From assembly GCA_047621665.1 (NCBI GenBank), contig JBLHMB010000014.1, positions 3,087 through 67,086 on the forward strand: a stretch of 64,000 nucleotides of DNA, read 5' to 3'. Shown here piece after piece: positions 1 to 9,531 of the stretch. A model generated the notes under the pieces. That model did no database searches. It was not told the DNA's origin and saw only the letters and a program-made list of their open reading frames with translations. Source of the DNA: Actimicrobium sp047621665 (GTDB taxonomy: Bacteria; Pseudomonadota; Gammaproteobacteria; Burkholderiales; Burkholderiaceae_D). The position numbers and the translations under genes were made by a program. How positions within the stretch are numbered: position 1 is the stretch's first letter; every line of letters begins with the position of its first letter.

Positions 1-2
1 AG

Positions 3-830
3 GATTCGAGCACTACCTACCGGCTCGACAATGGTGCGTTGATCAAGGTCGCGATCCGGGTTAATCAGTCCACCCGCAGCGCCGACATTGATTTCACCGG
101 CACCTCGCCGCAACTTGACAACAACTTCAATGCGCCCAGTGCGATCTGCATGGCGGCCGTGTTGTATGTGTTCCGCACGCTGACCGACGATGAAATCCCG
201 CTCAATGCCGGTTGCCTGAAACCGCTCAACGTCATCATCCCGGCTGGCTCCATGCTCAATCCGCATTACCCGGCTGCCGTGGTGTCAGGTAACGTCGAAA
301 CCTCCAGTTGCATCACCAATGCGCTCTATGGTGCACTCGGGGTGCTGGCCTCGTCACCGGGAACGATGAACAACTTCACGTTCGGCAATAACGAGTACCA
401 GTATTACGAAACCATCGCAGGTGGCTCGGGTGCGGGTAAAGGTTTCGACGGTACCGATGTGGTCCAGACCCACATGACCAACTCGCGCCTGACCGATCCG
501 GAAATCCTCGAATGGCGATATCCGGTGCGGCTCGACAGCTACGAAATCCGACCCCATTCAGGCGGCATCGGAAAATGGCACGGCGGCAATGGAGGGACAC
601 GCAAGATCCGCTTCCTGGAAAAAATGAGCGCGTCGATCCTCTCGAACAATCGCCTTGTCGCGCCCTTTGGCGCGGCCGGTGGTGGCGATGGCGAATGCGG
701 CAGGAACACCGTATTGCGGCACGATGGCAGCATCGAAGAACTGGGCTTTGTTGCCAGTACCGAGATGGAACCGGGGGATGTGTTCGTCATTGAAACGCCG
801 GGTGGCGGCGGATTTGGCAAGGCAGATTAA
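3..830 (+). CDS. Hydantoinase B / 5-oxoprolinase family protein, C-terminal part
   Basis: The reading frame is open from the left edge of the window (frame from base 3), so this is the 3' end of a longer gene. The visible part, about 275 residues, has the Gly-rich C-terminal features of HyuB/OplB-type proteins, including the late motif GGIGKWHGGNGG and the closing ETPGGGGFG. The family forms ATP-dependent hydantoinases or 5-oxoprolinases together with an HyuA subunit that should lie to the left. A TTG at 39 could be mistaken for a start, but codons upstream continue the protein. It converges with kup, with a terminator hairpin between them. The substrate cannot be told from this fragment. Confidence 0.9.
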   Translation, partial: DSSTTYRLDNGALIKVAIRVNQSTRSADIDFTGTSPQLDNNFNAPSAICMAAVLYVFRTLTDDEIPLNAGCLKPLNVIIPAGSMLNPHYPAAVVSGNVETSSCITNALYGALGVLASSPGTMNNFTFGNNEYQYYETIAGGSGAGKGFDGTDVVQTHMTNSRLTDPEILEWRYPVRLDSYEIRPHSGGIGKWHGGNGGTRKIRFLEKMSASILSNNRLVAPFGAAGGGDGECGRNTVLRHDGSIEELGFVASTEMEPGDVFVIETPGGGGFGKAD

Positions 831-846
831 CCTGCGTTGCCAATTG

Positions 847-884
847 AAAAGCCGCGCGTCCCTGCTAGGGCGAGCGGCTTTTTT
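847..884. terminator. Bidirectional intrinsic terminator
   Basis: AAAAGCCGC (847-855) pairs with GCGGCTTTT (874-882), with additional pairing inside, and a T run follows on the plus strand. The A run at the left arm gives a T run on the other strand. It sits just after the HyuB-like gene and about 120 bases beyond the stop of the oppositely directed kup gene, so it may serve both. Confidence 0.75.
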
Positions 885-1004
885 GGATGCGGAAGAAGGA
901 TTAGCCCGTTCGGTACGATAACCGCAGGGCATTGCATCGAAGGGGACGTTCCTGGTCGGGCAAAACCGGATACCCCCCCACGAAATTTGAAACAAGATCA
1001 CCCG

Positions 1005-2885
1005 TTAAATCTCGACCTGTGTCCCCAATTCAATCACACGATTACTGGGGATACGGTAATAGTCCGCCGCATCACGCGCATTACGCGACATCGTCGCGTA
1101 CAGCCGTTCGCGCCACAGCGCCATGCCGCCGTTGCCGACCGTCGGAATGACGGTCTGACGAGAAATGAAGAATGAGGTTTCCATCATCGCGAGTTCGATG
1201 CCGATATCCTGGCAAGCCTGTAGCGCCGCAGGAATGTCGCGATCGTCCTTGAAACCGTAATTGACATCAACCTGGTAACAATCATGCCCCAGCGGCTGCA
1301 CCGTGACGCGCTCCGATTCCGGCACACGCGGAATATGACGATTGCGGATCGTCAGGAACAATACCTGTTCGTGCAGCACCTTGTTATGGGCCAGGTTGTG
1401 CAACATCGCATGCGGCACGCCATCGCCTTCACCGCGCAGAAAAATGGCGGTGCCGGGGACCCGCGTCGGCGGACTCATGAACAGGGAGGTCAGGAACTGC
1501 TCGAGCGGAATCGCGTGCTTCTGCAGGTTATCGAACACCAGCTGGCGACCACGTTTCCAGGTCATCATGATCGTGAACATGACCGCGCCCAGCACCAGTG
1601 GAAACCAACCGCCGTGTGCGACCTTGAGCAGGTTGGCCGAAAAAAAGGCACTGTCGATCACAAAGAAAAATCCGGTCGCCAGAATGCAAATCCAAAAATT
1701 GTAGCGCCACGCGTAGCGCACCACAAAAAAGGTCAGGATGGTCGTTGTCGTCATCGTCGCCGTGACCGCGATACCGTACGCTGCAGCCAGATTGGTCGAT
1801 GAACCGAAACCAACCACCGCCAGAATCACCACCACCAACTGAACCCAGTTAGCGGTCGGGATATAAATCTGGCCAATCTCGCGCTCGGACGTGTGGTCGA
1901 CCCGCATGCGCGGCAAAAACCCCAGCGAGATCGCTTGCTGGGTCATCGAGAACGTACCGGAAATGGTGGCTTGCGAGGCGATCACGGTGGCCATCGTCGA
2001 CAGGATGACCAATGGATAAATACTCCAGGCACCCAGCTGGTTAAAAAACGGATTGGTGATCATGGACGGATCGGCCAGTAACAAGCCACCCTGCCCAAGA
2101 TAATTCAGCGCCAGCGCCGGAAACACGATGAGCGACCAGGCCAGCCGGATCGGCCGCCGGCCAAAGTGGCCCATGTCGGCATACAGCGCTTCGGCACCGG
2201 TGAACGCCAGCACGATCGCACCCAGCGCAATGAATGCCATCCAGGGATTACCGACCAGAAAAGCCAGCGCATAGACCGGATTAAGTGCCAGCAGAATTTC
2301 CGGTACGCGGGCGATATTGATGACACCCATGGTCGCCAGCGCGGCAAACCAGACCAGCATGACGATGCCGAACCACTTGCCGATACCAGCCGAGCCCTTG
2401 TACTGAACCAGATACAGGGCCACCAGCACCATCACGGTCAATGGCACCACGTAAGCTTTGAAGGCCGGTGTCGCCAGCTCCAGTCCCTCGAACGCCGACA
2501 ATACCGAAATCGCCGGGGTGATCACGCTGTCGCCATAAAACAGTGCCGCGCCCAGCAACCCGACAATCGTCAGTGGTCGGTACCAGGCTGATTTTTTGGT
2601 CACCGACGACAGCGCCAGCGCCATCAACGCCATGATGCCACCCTCGCCACGGTTATCGGCGCGCAGGATCAGCGTGACGTACTTGAGTGAAACGATGATG
2701 GTCAGGCCCCAGACAATCAGCGACACAATGCCAAACAGATTGGCATGATTAAGCGGAACGCCATGGCTGCCGGAAAATACTTCTTTCAGTGCATACAAAG
2801 GGCTGGTGCCAATGTCGCCATAGACGACGCCAATGGCGCCCAGGGTCAGGCCGGCGATATTTTTGGAAGAGGTCGAGGTCGTCAT
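1005..2885 (-). CDS. kup: KUP-type low-affinity potassium uptake transporter
   Basis: This 626-residue protein is a Kup/Trk-independent K+ transporter of the inner membrane, which moves K+ with protons. The family signature GDIGTSPLYALK lies at residues 23-34 in the first membrane segment. About twelve hydrophobic segments follow, then a soluble C-terminal domain of roughly 170 residues. The length is normal for Kup. The ATG start gives the canonical N-terminus, although no strong ribosome binding site is visible. It is a single-gene unit that converges with the HyuB-like gene. The 250 bases upstream contain no gene and presumably hold its promoter. Confidence 0.96.
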   Translation of the reverse strand: MTTSTSSKNIAGLTLGAIGVVYGDIGTSPLYALKEVFSGSHGVPLNHANLFGIVSLIVWGLTIIVSLKYVTLILRADNRGEGGIMALMALALSSVTKKSAWYRPLTIVGLLGAALFYGDSVITPAISVLSAFEGLELATPAFKAYVVPLTVMVLVALYLVQYKGSAGIGKWFGIVMLVWFAALATMGVINIARVPEILLALNPVYALAFLVGNPWMAFIALGAIVLAFTGAEALYADMGHFGRRPIRLAWSLIVFPALALNYLGQGGLLLADPSMITNPFFNQLGAWSIYPLVILSTMATVIASQATISGTFSMTQQAISLGFLPRMRVDHTSEREIGQIYIPTANWVQLVVVILAVVGFGSSTNLAAAYGIAVTATMTTTTILTFFVVRYAWRYNFWICILATGFFFVIDSAFFSANLLKVAHGGWFPLVLGAVMFTIMMTWKRGRQLVFDNLQKHAIPLEQFLTSLFMSPPTRVPGTAIFLRGEGDGVPHAMLHNLAHNKVLHEQVLFLTIRNRHIPRVPESERVTVQPLGHDCYQVDVNYGFKDDRDIPAALQACQDIGIELAMMETSFFISRQTVIPTVGNGGMALWRERLYATMSRNARDAADYYRIPSNRVIELGTQVEI

Positions 2886-3135
2886 TGGAAGCCGGTAACG
2901 TTATTCGGGGACGTGGTACATCGATTCAGGAGCCGAATCGTAGCACTGTTCGGTCCGGATTTCGCTGACAGTCTTGGAGGCCGGAAACGACAAGTCCAAT
3001 TTTTAGGGCAACCATCTAAGAACGGGATAAGGACATAGCCGGGGGTATGTCGAAACATCCCGCGACAACACCGGTCAATCACCCGTATGCCAGCGGCACA
3101 CGCGCGAAAGATCGGCAGCACATCGCATCCTGCGT

Positions 3136-4485
3136 CTACTTCGCGCCCATCAGCATCTCTGGTAATCCGGAGGCAATTCCCGGGAACACGCAGAGCAGGA
3201 TAACCGCAACAAACATCAAACCAACAAACGGCATCACACCAACGATCACATCCTTGAGCGGGATGTCCGGCGCAATATTTTTGATGACGAAAATATTCAG
3301 ACCAACCGGTGGATGGATCAGCCCCATTTCCATCACGATGGTCATCACGACACCAAACCAGATCAAGTCAAAACCAGCCGCTTTCAATGGCGGCAAAATG
3401 ATCGGCGCGGTCATCAGAATGATCGATACCGGCGGCAGGAAAAAGCCGAACACAATCACCATCAGCAAGATCACCGCGAGCAGCACCCACTTCGACAAGG
3501 CCATCGCAACCACCGCTTGCGCCGCCGACTGACTGATGTGCAAATAGCTCATCACGTACGAGTACAGCAACGACATGCCGATGATGAGCAGCAGCATCGA
3601 GGATTCCTTGATCGTCGAACTGAGGATGGGCGCAAGATCACGCGGCTTCCAGATGCCGTAGACAATGGCGATCAGCACCAGTGCCAGCATTGCTCCGAGG
3701 CCGGCAGTCTCTGACGGCGTCGCATAACCACCGTACAACGCCACCATCACGCCGAGCAACAGCACGATGAACGGCAATACGCGCGGCAGCATTTCGACTT
3801 TTTGCGCGAGGGTAAAGTGTTCGACTTCGAGGTAAGCCGAAGCCGTGCCGTTGGCCAGAAAAGCTGCATGGGCCAGCCGGTATTCCTTGCGTGCGCGATA
3901 GACCGCGTAGCCCGAGAACAACCCGACCAGCAACACGCCCGGCCCGATCCCGGCAAGGAACAGGCGACCCAGCGATTGCTCGGCCGCGACCGCGTACAAG
4001 ATCATCGTGATCGACGGTGGCAACAGAATACCCAGCGTGCCACCGGCGGCGATGATGCCGGCAGCAAAGCCGGGCGAATAACCGCGCCGGCGCATTTCCG
4101 GAATCCCGGCCGAGCCGATTGCCGAACACGTCGCCGGCGACGAACCGGCCATCGCGGCAAACAGCGCGCAGGCAAACACGTTGGCAATGCCCAGCCCGCC
4201 CGGCACCTTGTGCAGCCAGGTGTGAATCGCCGAATACAGGTCTTTTCCGGCCGGCGATTTGCCGATTGCCGCGCCTTTCAGAATGAACAGCGGAATCGCC
4301 AACAACGTGATCGACGCCATCTCTTCATAGACGTTTTGCGTGACCGTATCAAGCGACGATGCCGGCATAAAAAAATACATGAAGGTCACCGCCACCACGC
4401 CCAGTGCATACGCAATCGGCATCCCGGAAAACATCACCACCAGCGTCGTTATACCGTACATCAACCCCAGGGTCAGTTCGCTCAT
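3136..4485 (-). CDS. dctM: TRAP transporter large permease (DctM)
   Basis: The product is a 449-residue, very hydrophobic protein of the DctM family, the ion-coupled permease of tripartite ATP-independent periplasmic transporters. Family features include the early GMPIAYALG segment and the central motif SSPATCSAIGSAGIPEM. The ATG at 4485 overlaps the stop of dctQ as ATGA, which implies translational coupling. It is the last gene of dctPQM. Organic-acid transport is the family norm; the substrate cannot be read from the sequence. Confidence 0.95.
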   Translation of the reverse strand: MSELTLGLMYGITTLVVMFSGMPIAYALGVVAVTFMYFFMPASSLDTVTQNVYEEMASITLLAIPLFILKGAAIGKSPAGKDLYSAIHTWLHKVPGGLGIANVFACALFAAMAGSSPATCSAIGSAGIPEMRRRGYSPGFAAGIIAAGGTLGILLPPSITMILYAVAAEQSLGRLFLAGIGPGVLLVGLFSGYAVYRARKEYRLAHAAFLANGTASAYLEVEHFTLAQKVEMLPRVLPFIVLLLGVMVALYGGYATPSETAGLGAMLALVLIAIVYGIWKPRDLAPILSSTIKESSMLLLIIGMSLLYSYVMSYLHISQSAAQAVVAMALSKWVLLAVILLMVIVFGFFLPPVSIILMTAPIILPPLKAAGFDLIWFGVVMTIVMEMGLIHPPVGLNIFVIKNIAPDIPLKDVIVGVMPFVGLMFVAVILLCVFPGIASGLPEMLMGAK

Positions 4486-5045
4486 GTCGCGCTCCGCCCG
4501 GCTGATTTATTGGTCATGCGGACCAGCACCTGCATCGCAATTTGTAGCGACAGCAAGCTCATGCCAAACGCCATCATGCCGTACGGAATCCACAGCGGTG
4601 GCGCAAAAGTCGAACTGGTCGTGAAACCCTCTGAATAGGCTTCATGGAACAGTGACCACGACTTCCACGAAAAAAACAGGCAGAACAGCAACGACAGCAC
4701 ATCGACAAACATCATCCGCGCCGCATTGACGCGTGGCGGCAAAATGGACGCCAAGGCTTCGATGCCGATGTGACCACGCAGCGACTGCACGTAGGCGCAG
4801 CAAAAAAAGGTGACGCCAACCAGCATGAAGACCGATGCTTCATCCTGCCAGTCGGTCGGCAGCTTGAAAAAGTAGCGCGACACGACCGAGTACGTCAACA
4901 CCAGCGCAGTGAGAATCAAAGCTCCCATCGACAACATCAACAAGCCGTGATTGAAAGCATCGAGCGCCTTCGACAAACGGGCCACCAACGGATGATCGGG
5001 AACCGCCGGCCCTTTCGCCGGCTCCAGTTCAAAACCGTGACTCAC
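4482..5045 (-). CDS. dctQ: TRAP transporter small permease (DctQ)
   Basis: This four-segment membrane protein of the DctQ family is about 187 residues long from the preferred GTG start at 5045. That GTG overlaps the dctP stop as GTGA, matching the coupled ATGA junction with dctM downstream. A longer frame reaches back to 5138, but that extension is Arg/Gln-rich and lies inside dctP, so it looks spurious. The motif LPTDWQDEASVFMLVGVTFF is typical of the family. DctQ forms the membrane complex with DctM. Confidence 0.92.
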   Translation of the reverse strand: MSHGFELEPAKGPAVPDHPLVARLSKALDAFNHGLLMLSMGALILTALVLTYSVVSRYFFKLPTDWQDEASVFMLVGVTFFCCAYVQSLRGHIGIEALASILPPRVNAARMMFVDVLSLLFCLFFSWKSWSLFHEAYSEGFTTSSTFAPPLWIPYGMMAFGMSLLSLQIAMQVLVRMTNKSAGRSAT

Positions 5046-6061
5046 AGAGTTTTCTCCGCCAGCTTGAGCAGATTGGCGCAATTGGCGTTGCGCTCGGCGT
5101 AGTCTTTCCAGGCGGTCGCGCGGGCGATGGTTTGCCATTTTTTGACTGTGGCTTCACTCAGGTCAGCCACTTTTGCGCCCGCCTTTTGATACACCGCAGC
5201 AACCAGCTGATCATCGGCTTGTGCCGACTTGCGCGCCATCGTTTCGAGCTCGCCACCGACGGCCATGATGATGGCTTGCTGGTCCTTGCTCAATTTATCG
5301 AACACGACTTTCGACATCATCAGCGGTTCGAACATGAACCAGTAGGCCTTGCCGCGACCGGTGGTCAGGCTCTTCGACACTTCTTCGAGACGAAACGAAA
5401 TCAGCGAGGTCGATGACGTCAGTGCGGCGTCCATTGCGCCGGTCTGCATCGCGGCATAAATTTCATTCGACGGCAGCGACACCACGGCAGCACCGGCGGC
5501 TTTCAGGATCAGGTCCATCTCGCGCGAACCACCGCGGATTTTCAGGCCCTTCGCATCTTCCGGTTCGATGATCGGGATCGTGCGTGACGCAACACCACCG
5601 GCTTGCCAGATCCAGCTGACGACGACAATGCCTTTATCCAGCAACAGGCGATTGAGTTCGCGCCCGACTTCGGCATTTTTCCAGCCGTAACCCTGCTCAT
5701 ACGACGTCACCAGACCCGGCATCAGGCCGATGTTGACTTCCGGCATTTCACCGCCGGCATACGACAACGGCACCAGCGACATATCAAGTGCGCCCTTGCG
5801 CATTGACGAAAACTGCGCGTTGGTCTTCATCAACGATGAGCCTGGATAAATCTCGAATTTCAGGCTGCCTTTGGTGCGCTTCTCGACTTCGGTGGCGAAC
5901 TGGCGGCACAGACGATCACGGAAATCCCCTTCGGTGGCGGTACCACCGGGAAACTGGTGTGAAATCTTGAATACGGTAGTTTGGGCCCACGCAGCAGGAA
6001 TCGACAATAATGGGCTGGCCGCGATCGCGCCCAGCAACGTTCTGCGGGTAATTGAAAACAT
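5042..6061 (-). CDS. dctP: TRAP transporter periplasmic substrate-binding protein (DctP)
   Basis: This 339-residue solute receptor delivers its ligand to DctQM. The N-terminus MFSITRRTLLGAIAASPLL looks like a twin-arginine signal (Arg6-Arg7), with cleavage probably after AWA. The DctP fold is indicated by the segments YPGSSLMKTNAQFSSMRKGA and LKIRGGSREMDLILKAAGA. It is the first gene of the operon. An AT-rich upstream region with two direct repeats probably carries the promoter and an operator. The ligand is probably an organic acid anion (inference). Confidence 0.94.
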   Translation of the reverse strand: MFSITRRTLLGAIAASPLLSIPAAWAQTTVFKISHQFPGGTATEGDFRDRLCRQFATEVEKRTKGSLKFEIYPGSSLMKTNAQFSSMRKGALDMSLVPLSYAGGEMPEVNIGLMPGLVTSYEQGYGWKNAEVGRELNRLLLDKGIVVVSWIWQAGGVASRTIPIIEPEDAKGLKIRGGSREMDLILKAAGAAVVSLPSNEIYAAMQTGAMDAALTSSTSLISFRLEEVSKSLTTGRGKAYWFMFEPLMMSKVVFDKLSKDQQAIIMAVGGELETMARKSAQADDQLVAAVYQKAGAKVADLSEATVKKWQTIARATAWKDYAERNANCANLLKLAEKTL

Positions 6062-6103
6062 GATGTCTCCTCAACGGGATAGTTTATGCCTATGATGGCG
6101 ATT

Positions 6104-6147
6104 TATATTCTTCGTATCGTATGCAAGGATATATTCCTCGTATGCAA
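6104..6147. promoter_or_regulatory. Direct repeats upstream of the TRAP operon (possible operator)
   Basis: Two copies of TATATTC (6104-6110 and 6130-6136) are each followed by CGTATGCAA (6118-6126 and 6139-6147). They lie 43 to 86 bases upstream of the dctP start, in the gap shared with the divergent TSUP gene. The position and repetition suggest a transcription factor site. No regulator gene is adjacent, so the protein that binds is unknown. Confidence 0.45.
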
Positions 6148-6269
6148 TGTCAAGAAAAAAGTAACGCATACTCGCCAGTAGTTAAACAGTGTTTTGGAGC
6201 CCCTATCAACACCTACCATTTGCCAGGCAACTGTCTGCGCTGTCCCGCTCACCCCGCACAACCACAACC

Positions 6270-7037
6270 ATGACAACGCTCACTACAGGCCTGACCTTGT
6301 TCAGCGTGGCGATGCTGGCCGGCGGCATCAATGCCGTCGCCGGCGGCGGCTCGTTCCTGACTTTCCCGGCCTTACTGCTGACCGGCATGCCCGGGATTGC
6401 GGCCAATGCCACCAACAACACGGCGATGTGGCTGGGCACGGCGGCCAGTGCGCATGGCTATCGTGAAGAATTGCGCCAGACCAGTACCGTCAATGTGCGC
6501 CTGGTGGTGTCGAGCGGACTGGGCAGCATCATCGGCGCGCTGCTCGTGCTGTGGACACCCGAAGTCGCCTTCAACAAGGCCGTGCCGTTCCTGTTGCTGG
6601 CGGCGACCCTGCTGTTCATCCTCGGACCCATGCTGTCACGCCGCCACGGCGCGCAACCGGACGTGATGATCCTGCCGCGCTGGGCCATGCCGGCACAATT
6701 TTTCCTGGGAATATATGGCGGGTATTTTGGGGCCGGAGTCGGGATTGCCACGCTGGCCTTGCTCGGGCAAATCGGCTTCACCCGCATCCACCAGATGAAT
6801 GGCCTGAAGACCTTGCTGACCTCGTGCATGAACGGCATCGCGGTAATTCCGTTTGCGATTGCCGGCGCCATCGTCTGGCACTGGGCGCTGGTCATGTGCG
6901 GCGGCGCGGTCATCGGCGGTTATATCGGCGCACGACTGGCGCGCAAGGCCTCACCGCGACTGATCCGCTTGATCGTGATCGTGGTGGCGGTCGGGATGAC
7001 AGCCTATTTTTTCTGGAAAACGTATTTTCAACATTAA
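6270..7037 (+). CDS. TSUP family membrane transporter (TauE/SafE type)
   Basis: This polytopic membrane protein of about 255 residues belongs to the TauE/SafE/TSUP family, which exports or imports sulfonates, sulfite and related organic anions. Evidence is the N-terminal segment with the family pattern AGGINAVAGGGSFLTFP, the repeat-like second half YGGYFGAGVGIATLALLG, and about eight hydrophobic segments. The ATG at 6270 places the first membrane helix right at the N-terminus as is usual. A GTG at 6189 would add 27 polar residues and is less likely. It is divergent from the TRAP operon and has no co-directional partner close by. Confidence 0.88.
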   Translation: MTTLTTGLTLFSVAMLAGGINAVAGGGSFLTFPALLLTGMPGIAANATNNTAMWLGTAASAHGYREELRQTSTVNVRLVVSSGLGSIIGALLVLWTPEVAFNKAVPFLLLAATLLFILGPMLSRRHGAQPDVMILPRWAMPAQFFLGIYGGYFGAGVGIATLALLGQIGFTRIHQMNGLKTLLTSCMNGIAVIPFAIAGAIVWHWALVMCGGAVIGGYIGARLARKASPRLIRLIVIVVAVGMTAYFFWKTYFQH

Positions 7038-7124
7038 CCGGCAAGACAAAAGTACTTACGATAACAAGTAAAAACCAACTTAAATGGTATATTCAATTAT
7101 CCACTAATTTATTTGTTGAATTCA

Positions 7125-7166
7125 TTTCCTGAAGGTAGAGTGCATAGCGACACCCACTTCAGGAAA
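7125..7166 (+). promoter_or_regulatory. Inverted repeat that can hide the ribosome binding site of the export operon
   Basis: TTTCCTGAAG (7125-7134) and CTTCAGGAAA (7157-7166) form a perfect 10-bp inverted repeat with a 22-base loop. The right arm contains AGGAA, five bases before the ATG at 7171, so a transcript starting upstream would fold with its Shine-Dalgarno sequence in a stem. This suggests translational control of the first gene. No trigger is identified. Confidence 0.6.
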
Positions 7167-7170
7167 CGCC

Positions 7171-8706
7171 ATGGTTGCCTCCCCTGTCCGTTTTGCGTCC
7201 CTTGTCACTCTCCGATTGACGGTTCTGCTCGGTGCGATGGTGCTGACAGGCTGCGCCAGCATGACGCCGGTTGCACTCACCAACGCTGACCTGAAACAGC
7301 AAGCCGACGCCGACCGCGCCACCGCACGACGCGACGTACCACCGATCACTGCGGCACTGAGCCTCGAAGAAGCGATTGCCCGCGCCCTCAAGTACAACCT
7401 CGAGCGCCGTGCGCGGATGATGGAAGAAGCGCTGGCCCTCAACACCTTCGAAGCCGGCAAATTCGACATGCTACCCAAACTGGTGGCCTCGGCCGGTTAC
7501 CGCAGCCGCAATGAAGACCTCGTCACCCGCTCGATCGACTCGGTGACCGGCGCGCCGTCGCTGGCCAATCCGGCGATTTCGAGCGAACGCAATCACAGCA
7601 ATGCCGACCTTGGCCTGACCTGGAATCTGCTCGATTTCGGTCTGAGTTATTACGGCGCGCAACAAAATGCCGACCGTATCCTGATCGCCACCGAGCGCCG
7701 CCGCAAGGCCATGCACATTCTGATTCAGGATGTGCGCACCGCGTTCTGGCGCACTGCCAGCGCCCAGAAACTGCGCGCCGGCATCCGCGCCACCAGCACG
7801 CTGGCCGAATCGGCACTGGTCGATTCACGCCAGGCCGAAACCGAACGCCTGCGCTCGCCGATCGATGCGCTGCGCTTCCAGCGCCAGTTGCTCGACAACC
7901 TGCGTCAGCTCGAAGCGATCGACCAGGAATTATCGACCGCCCGGATTGATCTGGCCGGCCTGATCAATGCCCCGCTCGACAGCGACCTCCGCGTCATCGA
8001 ACCGACCGACCTGATGAACCAGAAAATGCTGGACTGGCCGGTCACGGCGATGGAAGACACCGCACTGGCCCAGAACGCCGACCTGCGCGAGCAGCACTAC
8101 AACGTGCGCATCGCCAGTATCGAAACCCGCAAGACACTGGTCCGACTGTTCCCGAACCTGAGCTTCAATGACTCGCTGCGCTACGACTCCGACAAGTACA
8201 TGATCAACAACCGCTGGAATGAAGCCGGCCTGCAGTTGTCGTTCAACCTGTTCAACTTGCTCAGCGCGCCGTCTCAACAGCGTCTGGCCGAGGCGGGTAT
8301 CGCATTGGCAGACCAGCGCCGCGTGACCACGCAAATGGCGGTGCTCACGCAGATGCATGTAGCGCGTTTGCACTACGCCAGCGCGGTGCGCCAGTACCAG
8401 CGTGCCGATACGATCTGGAGTGTCGATGACCGCATCAGGCAGCATGTCGCCAACCGCGCCAGCGTACAAACCCAGAGCAAGCTCGACGCGGTCTCGAACG
8501 ACACCGCCGCCATCCTCAGCCAGCTGCGTCGCTATCAAACGCTGGCGCAACTCAACGCCGCTGCCAGCCGGCTACAGGCCACGCTTGGCATGGAACCGGC
8601 CATCGGTGATGTACAGACCACGCCGCTGGCGCAACTCACCGGCGAAGTCGGTGCCGCGCTCAAGCAGTGGTCCGACGGCGAACTGGCCGGAATCGCAAAG
8701 CCATGA
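7171..8706 (+). CDS. TolC-family outer membrane efflux lipoprotein
   Basis: This 511-residue outer membrane channel protein of the TolC/OEP family begins with a lipoprotein signal ending LTGC, with the lipidated cysteine at residue 28. Two OEP repeats follow, with long Ala/Gln/Arg-rich helices (for example around residues 65-120 and 180-240) and the second-half segment RLFPNLSFNDSLRY. It should form the outer membrane exit duct of a secretion or efflux machine. The start follows an AGGAA ribosome binding site that can be masked by a hairpin. The stop overlaps the next gene as ATGA. It is the first gene of the adhesin export operon. Confidence 0.9.
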   Translation: MVASPVRFASLVTLRLTVLLGAMVLTGCASMTPVALTNADLKQQADADRATARRDVPPITAALSLEEAIARALKYNLERRARMMEEALALNTFEAGKFDMLPKLVASAGYRSRNEDLVTRSIDSVTGAPSLANPAISSERNHSNADLGLTWNLLDFGLSYYGAQQNADRILIATERRRKAMHILIQDVRTAFWRTASAQKLRAGIRATSTLAESALVDSRQAETERLRSPIDALRFQRQLLDNLRQLEAIDQELSTARIDLAGLINAPLDSDLRVIEPTDLMNQKMLDWPVTAMEDTALAQNADLREQHYNVRIASIETRKTLVRLFPNLSFNDSLRYDSDKYMINNRWNEAGLQLSFNLFNLLSAPSQQRLAEAGIALADQRRVTTQMAVLTQMHVARLHYASAVRQYQRADTIWSVDDRIRQHVANRASVQTQSKLDAVSNDTAAILSQLRRYQTLAQLNAAASRLQATLGMEPAIGDVQTTPLAQLTGEVGAALKQWSDGELAGIAKP

Positions 8707-9524
8707 GCGCGCGCCACATCATGGTGGCGCTGGCGGCACTCGCAACGACGATGGCGCAAGCCGCCGATGCACCGCGCAGTCCGGCAGCCGTAATGGCGCA
8801 AGCCGCGCCGGTCAGTGCAGCGCCGTTGGCGGTCGCCGGCCAGCCAGCGCCGGAGCAACTGGAAATCCGCGCCCAGCTGACACCTCACCGCTACACTTCG
8901 CTGGCTGCAGAAATCGGCGCCAAGATCAATCGCCTGCCGGTGCAGGACGGCGGCCGTTTCAAGGCCGGTCAGCTTCTGATCGCCTTCGATTGCTCGCTGC
9001 AACAGGCGCAATTGAACAAGGCCGAAGCGGCACTCACTGCCGCCGATCAAAGCTGGAGTGCGAACAAGCGACTGGCCGAACTCAATTCGATCGGCAAGAT
9101 CGAGCTGAACCTGTCGGAAGCCGAAGTTCTGAAGAGCCGCGCCGATGTCGCGTACATGCAGACCATGCTCGGCAAGTGCAGCATCAGTGCGCCGTTTTCC
9201 GGTCGCGTGGCAGAGCGCAAAGTGCAAGAGCAGCAATACGTGCAGCCCGGCCAGGCCATCATGGACATCATCGATGACAGCGTGCTGGAGATCGAATTTC
9301 TGGTGCCGAGCAAATGGCTCGCATGGGTCAAGCCCGGCACCGCGTTTCAGGTCAGTATCGACGAAACCCGCAAGAGCTATCCGGCCAAGGTACTGCGCAT
9401 CGGCGCGCGGGTTGATCCGGTCAGCCAGTCGGTCAAGCTGGTGGCAGCCATCGACGGCCAGTTCTCCGAATTAATCGCCGGTATGAGCGGACGGGTTGCG
9501 CTAGCGCCGCCGGCCAACAAGTGA
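8703..9524 (+). CDS. HlyD/RND-type periplasmic adaptor subunit
   Basis: This 273-residue membrane-fusion-protein homologue starts at the ATG at 8703, which overlaps the stop of the TolC-like gene (ATGA). An N-terminal signal sequence ends near AQA. The lipoyl-like half motif EIGAKINRLPVQDGGRFKAG comes next, then a short coiled-coil hairpin (about residues 100-150), the returning half ISAPFSGRVAERKVQEQQYV and a beta-barrel segment. It is shorter than usual HlyD proteins and resembles RND adaptors. It likely bridges the inner membrane components to the TolC-like duct. Confidence 0.88.
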   Translation: MSARHIMVALAALATTMAQAADAPRSPAAVMAQAAPVSAAPLAVAGQPAPEQLEIRAQLTPHRYTSLAAEIGAKINRLPVQDGGRFKAGQLLIAFDCSLQQAQLNKAEAALTAADQSWSANKRLAELNSIGKIELNLSEAEVLKSRADVAYMQTMLGKCSISAPFSGRVAERKVQEQQYVQPGQAIMDIIDDSVLEIEFLVPSKWLAWVKPGTAFQVSIDETRKSYPAKVLRIGARVDPVSQSVKLVAAIDGQFSELIAGMSGRVALAPPANK

Positions 9525-9531
9525 GGCGGCG

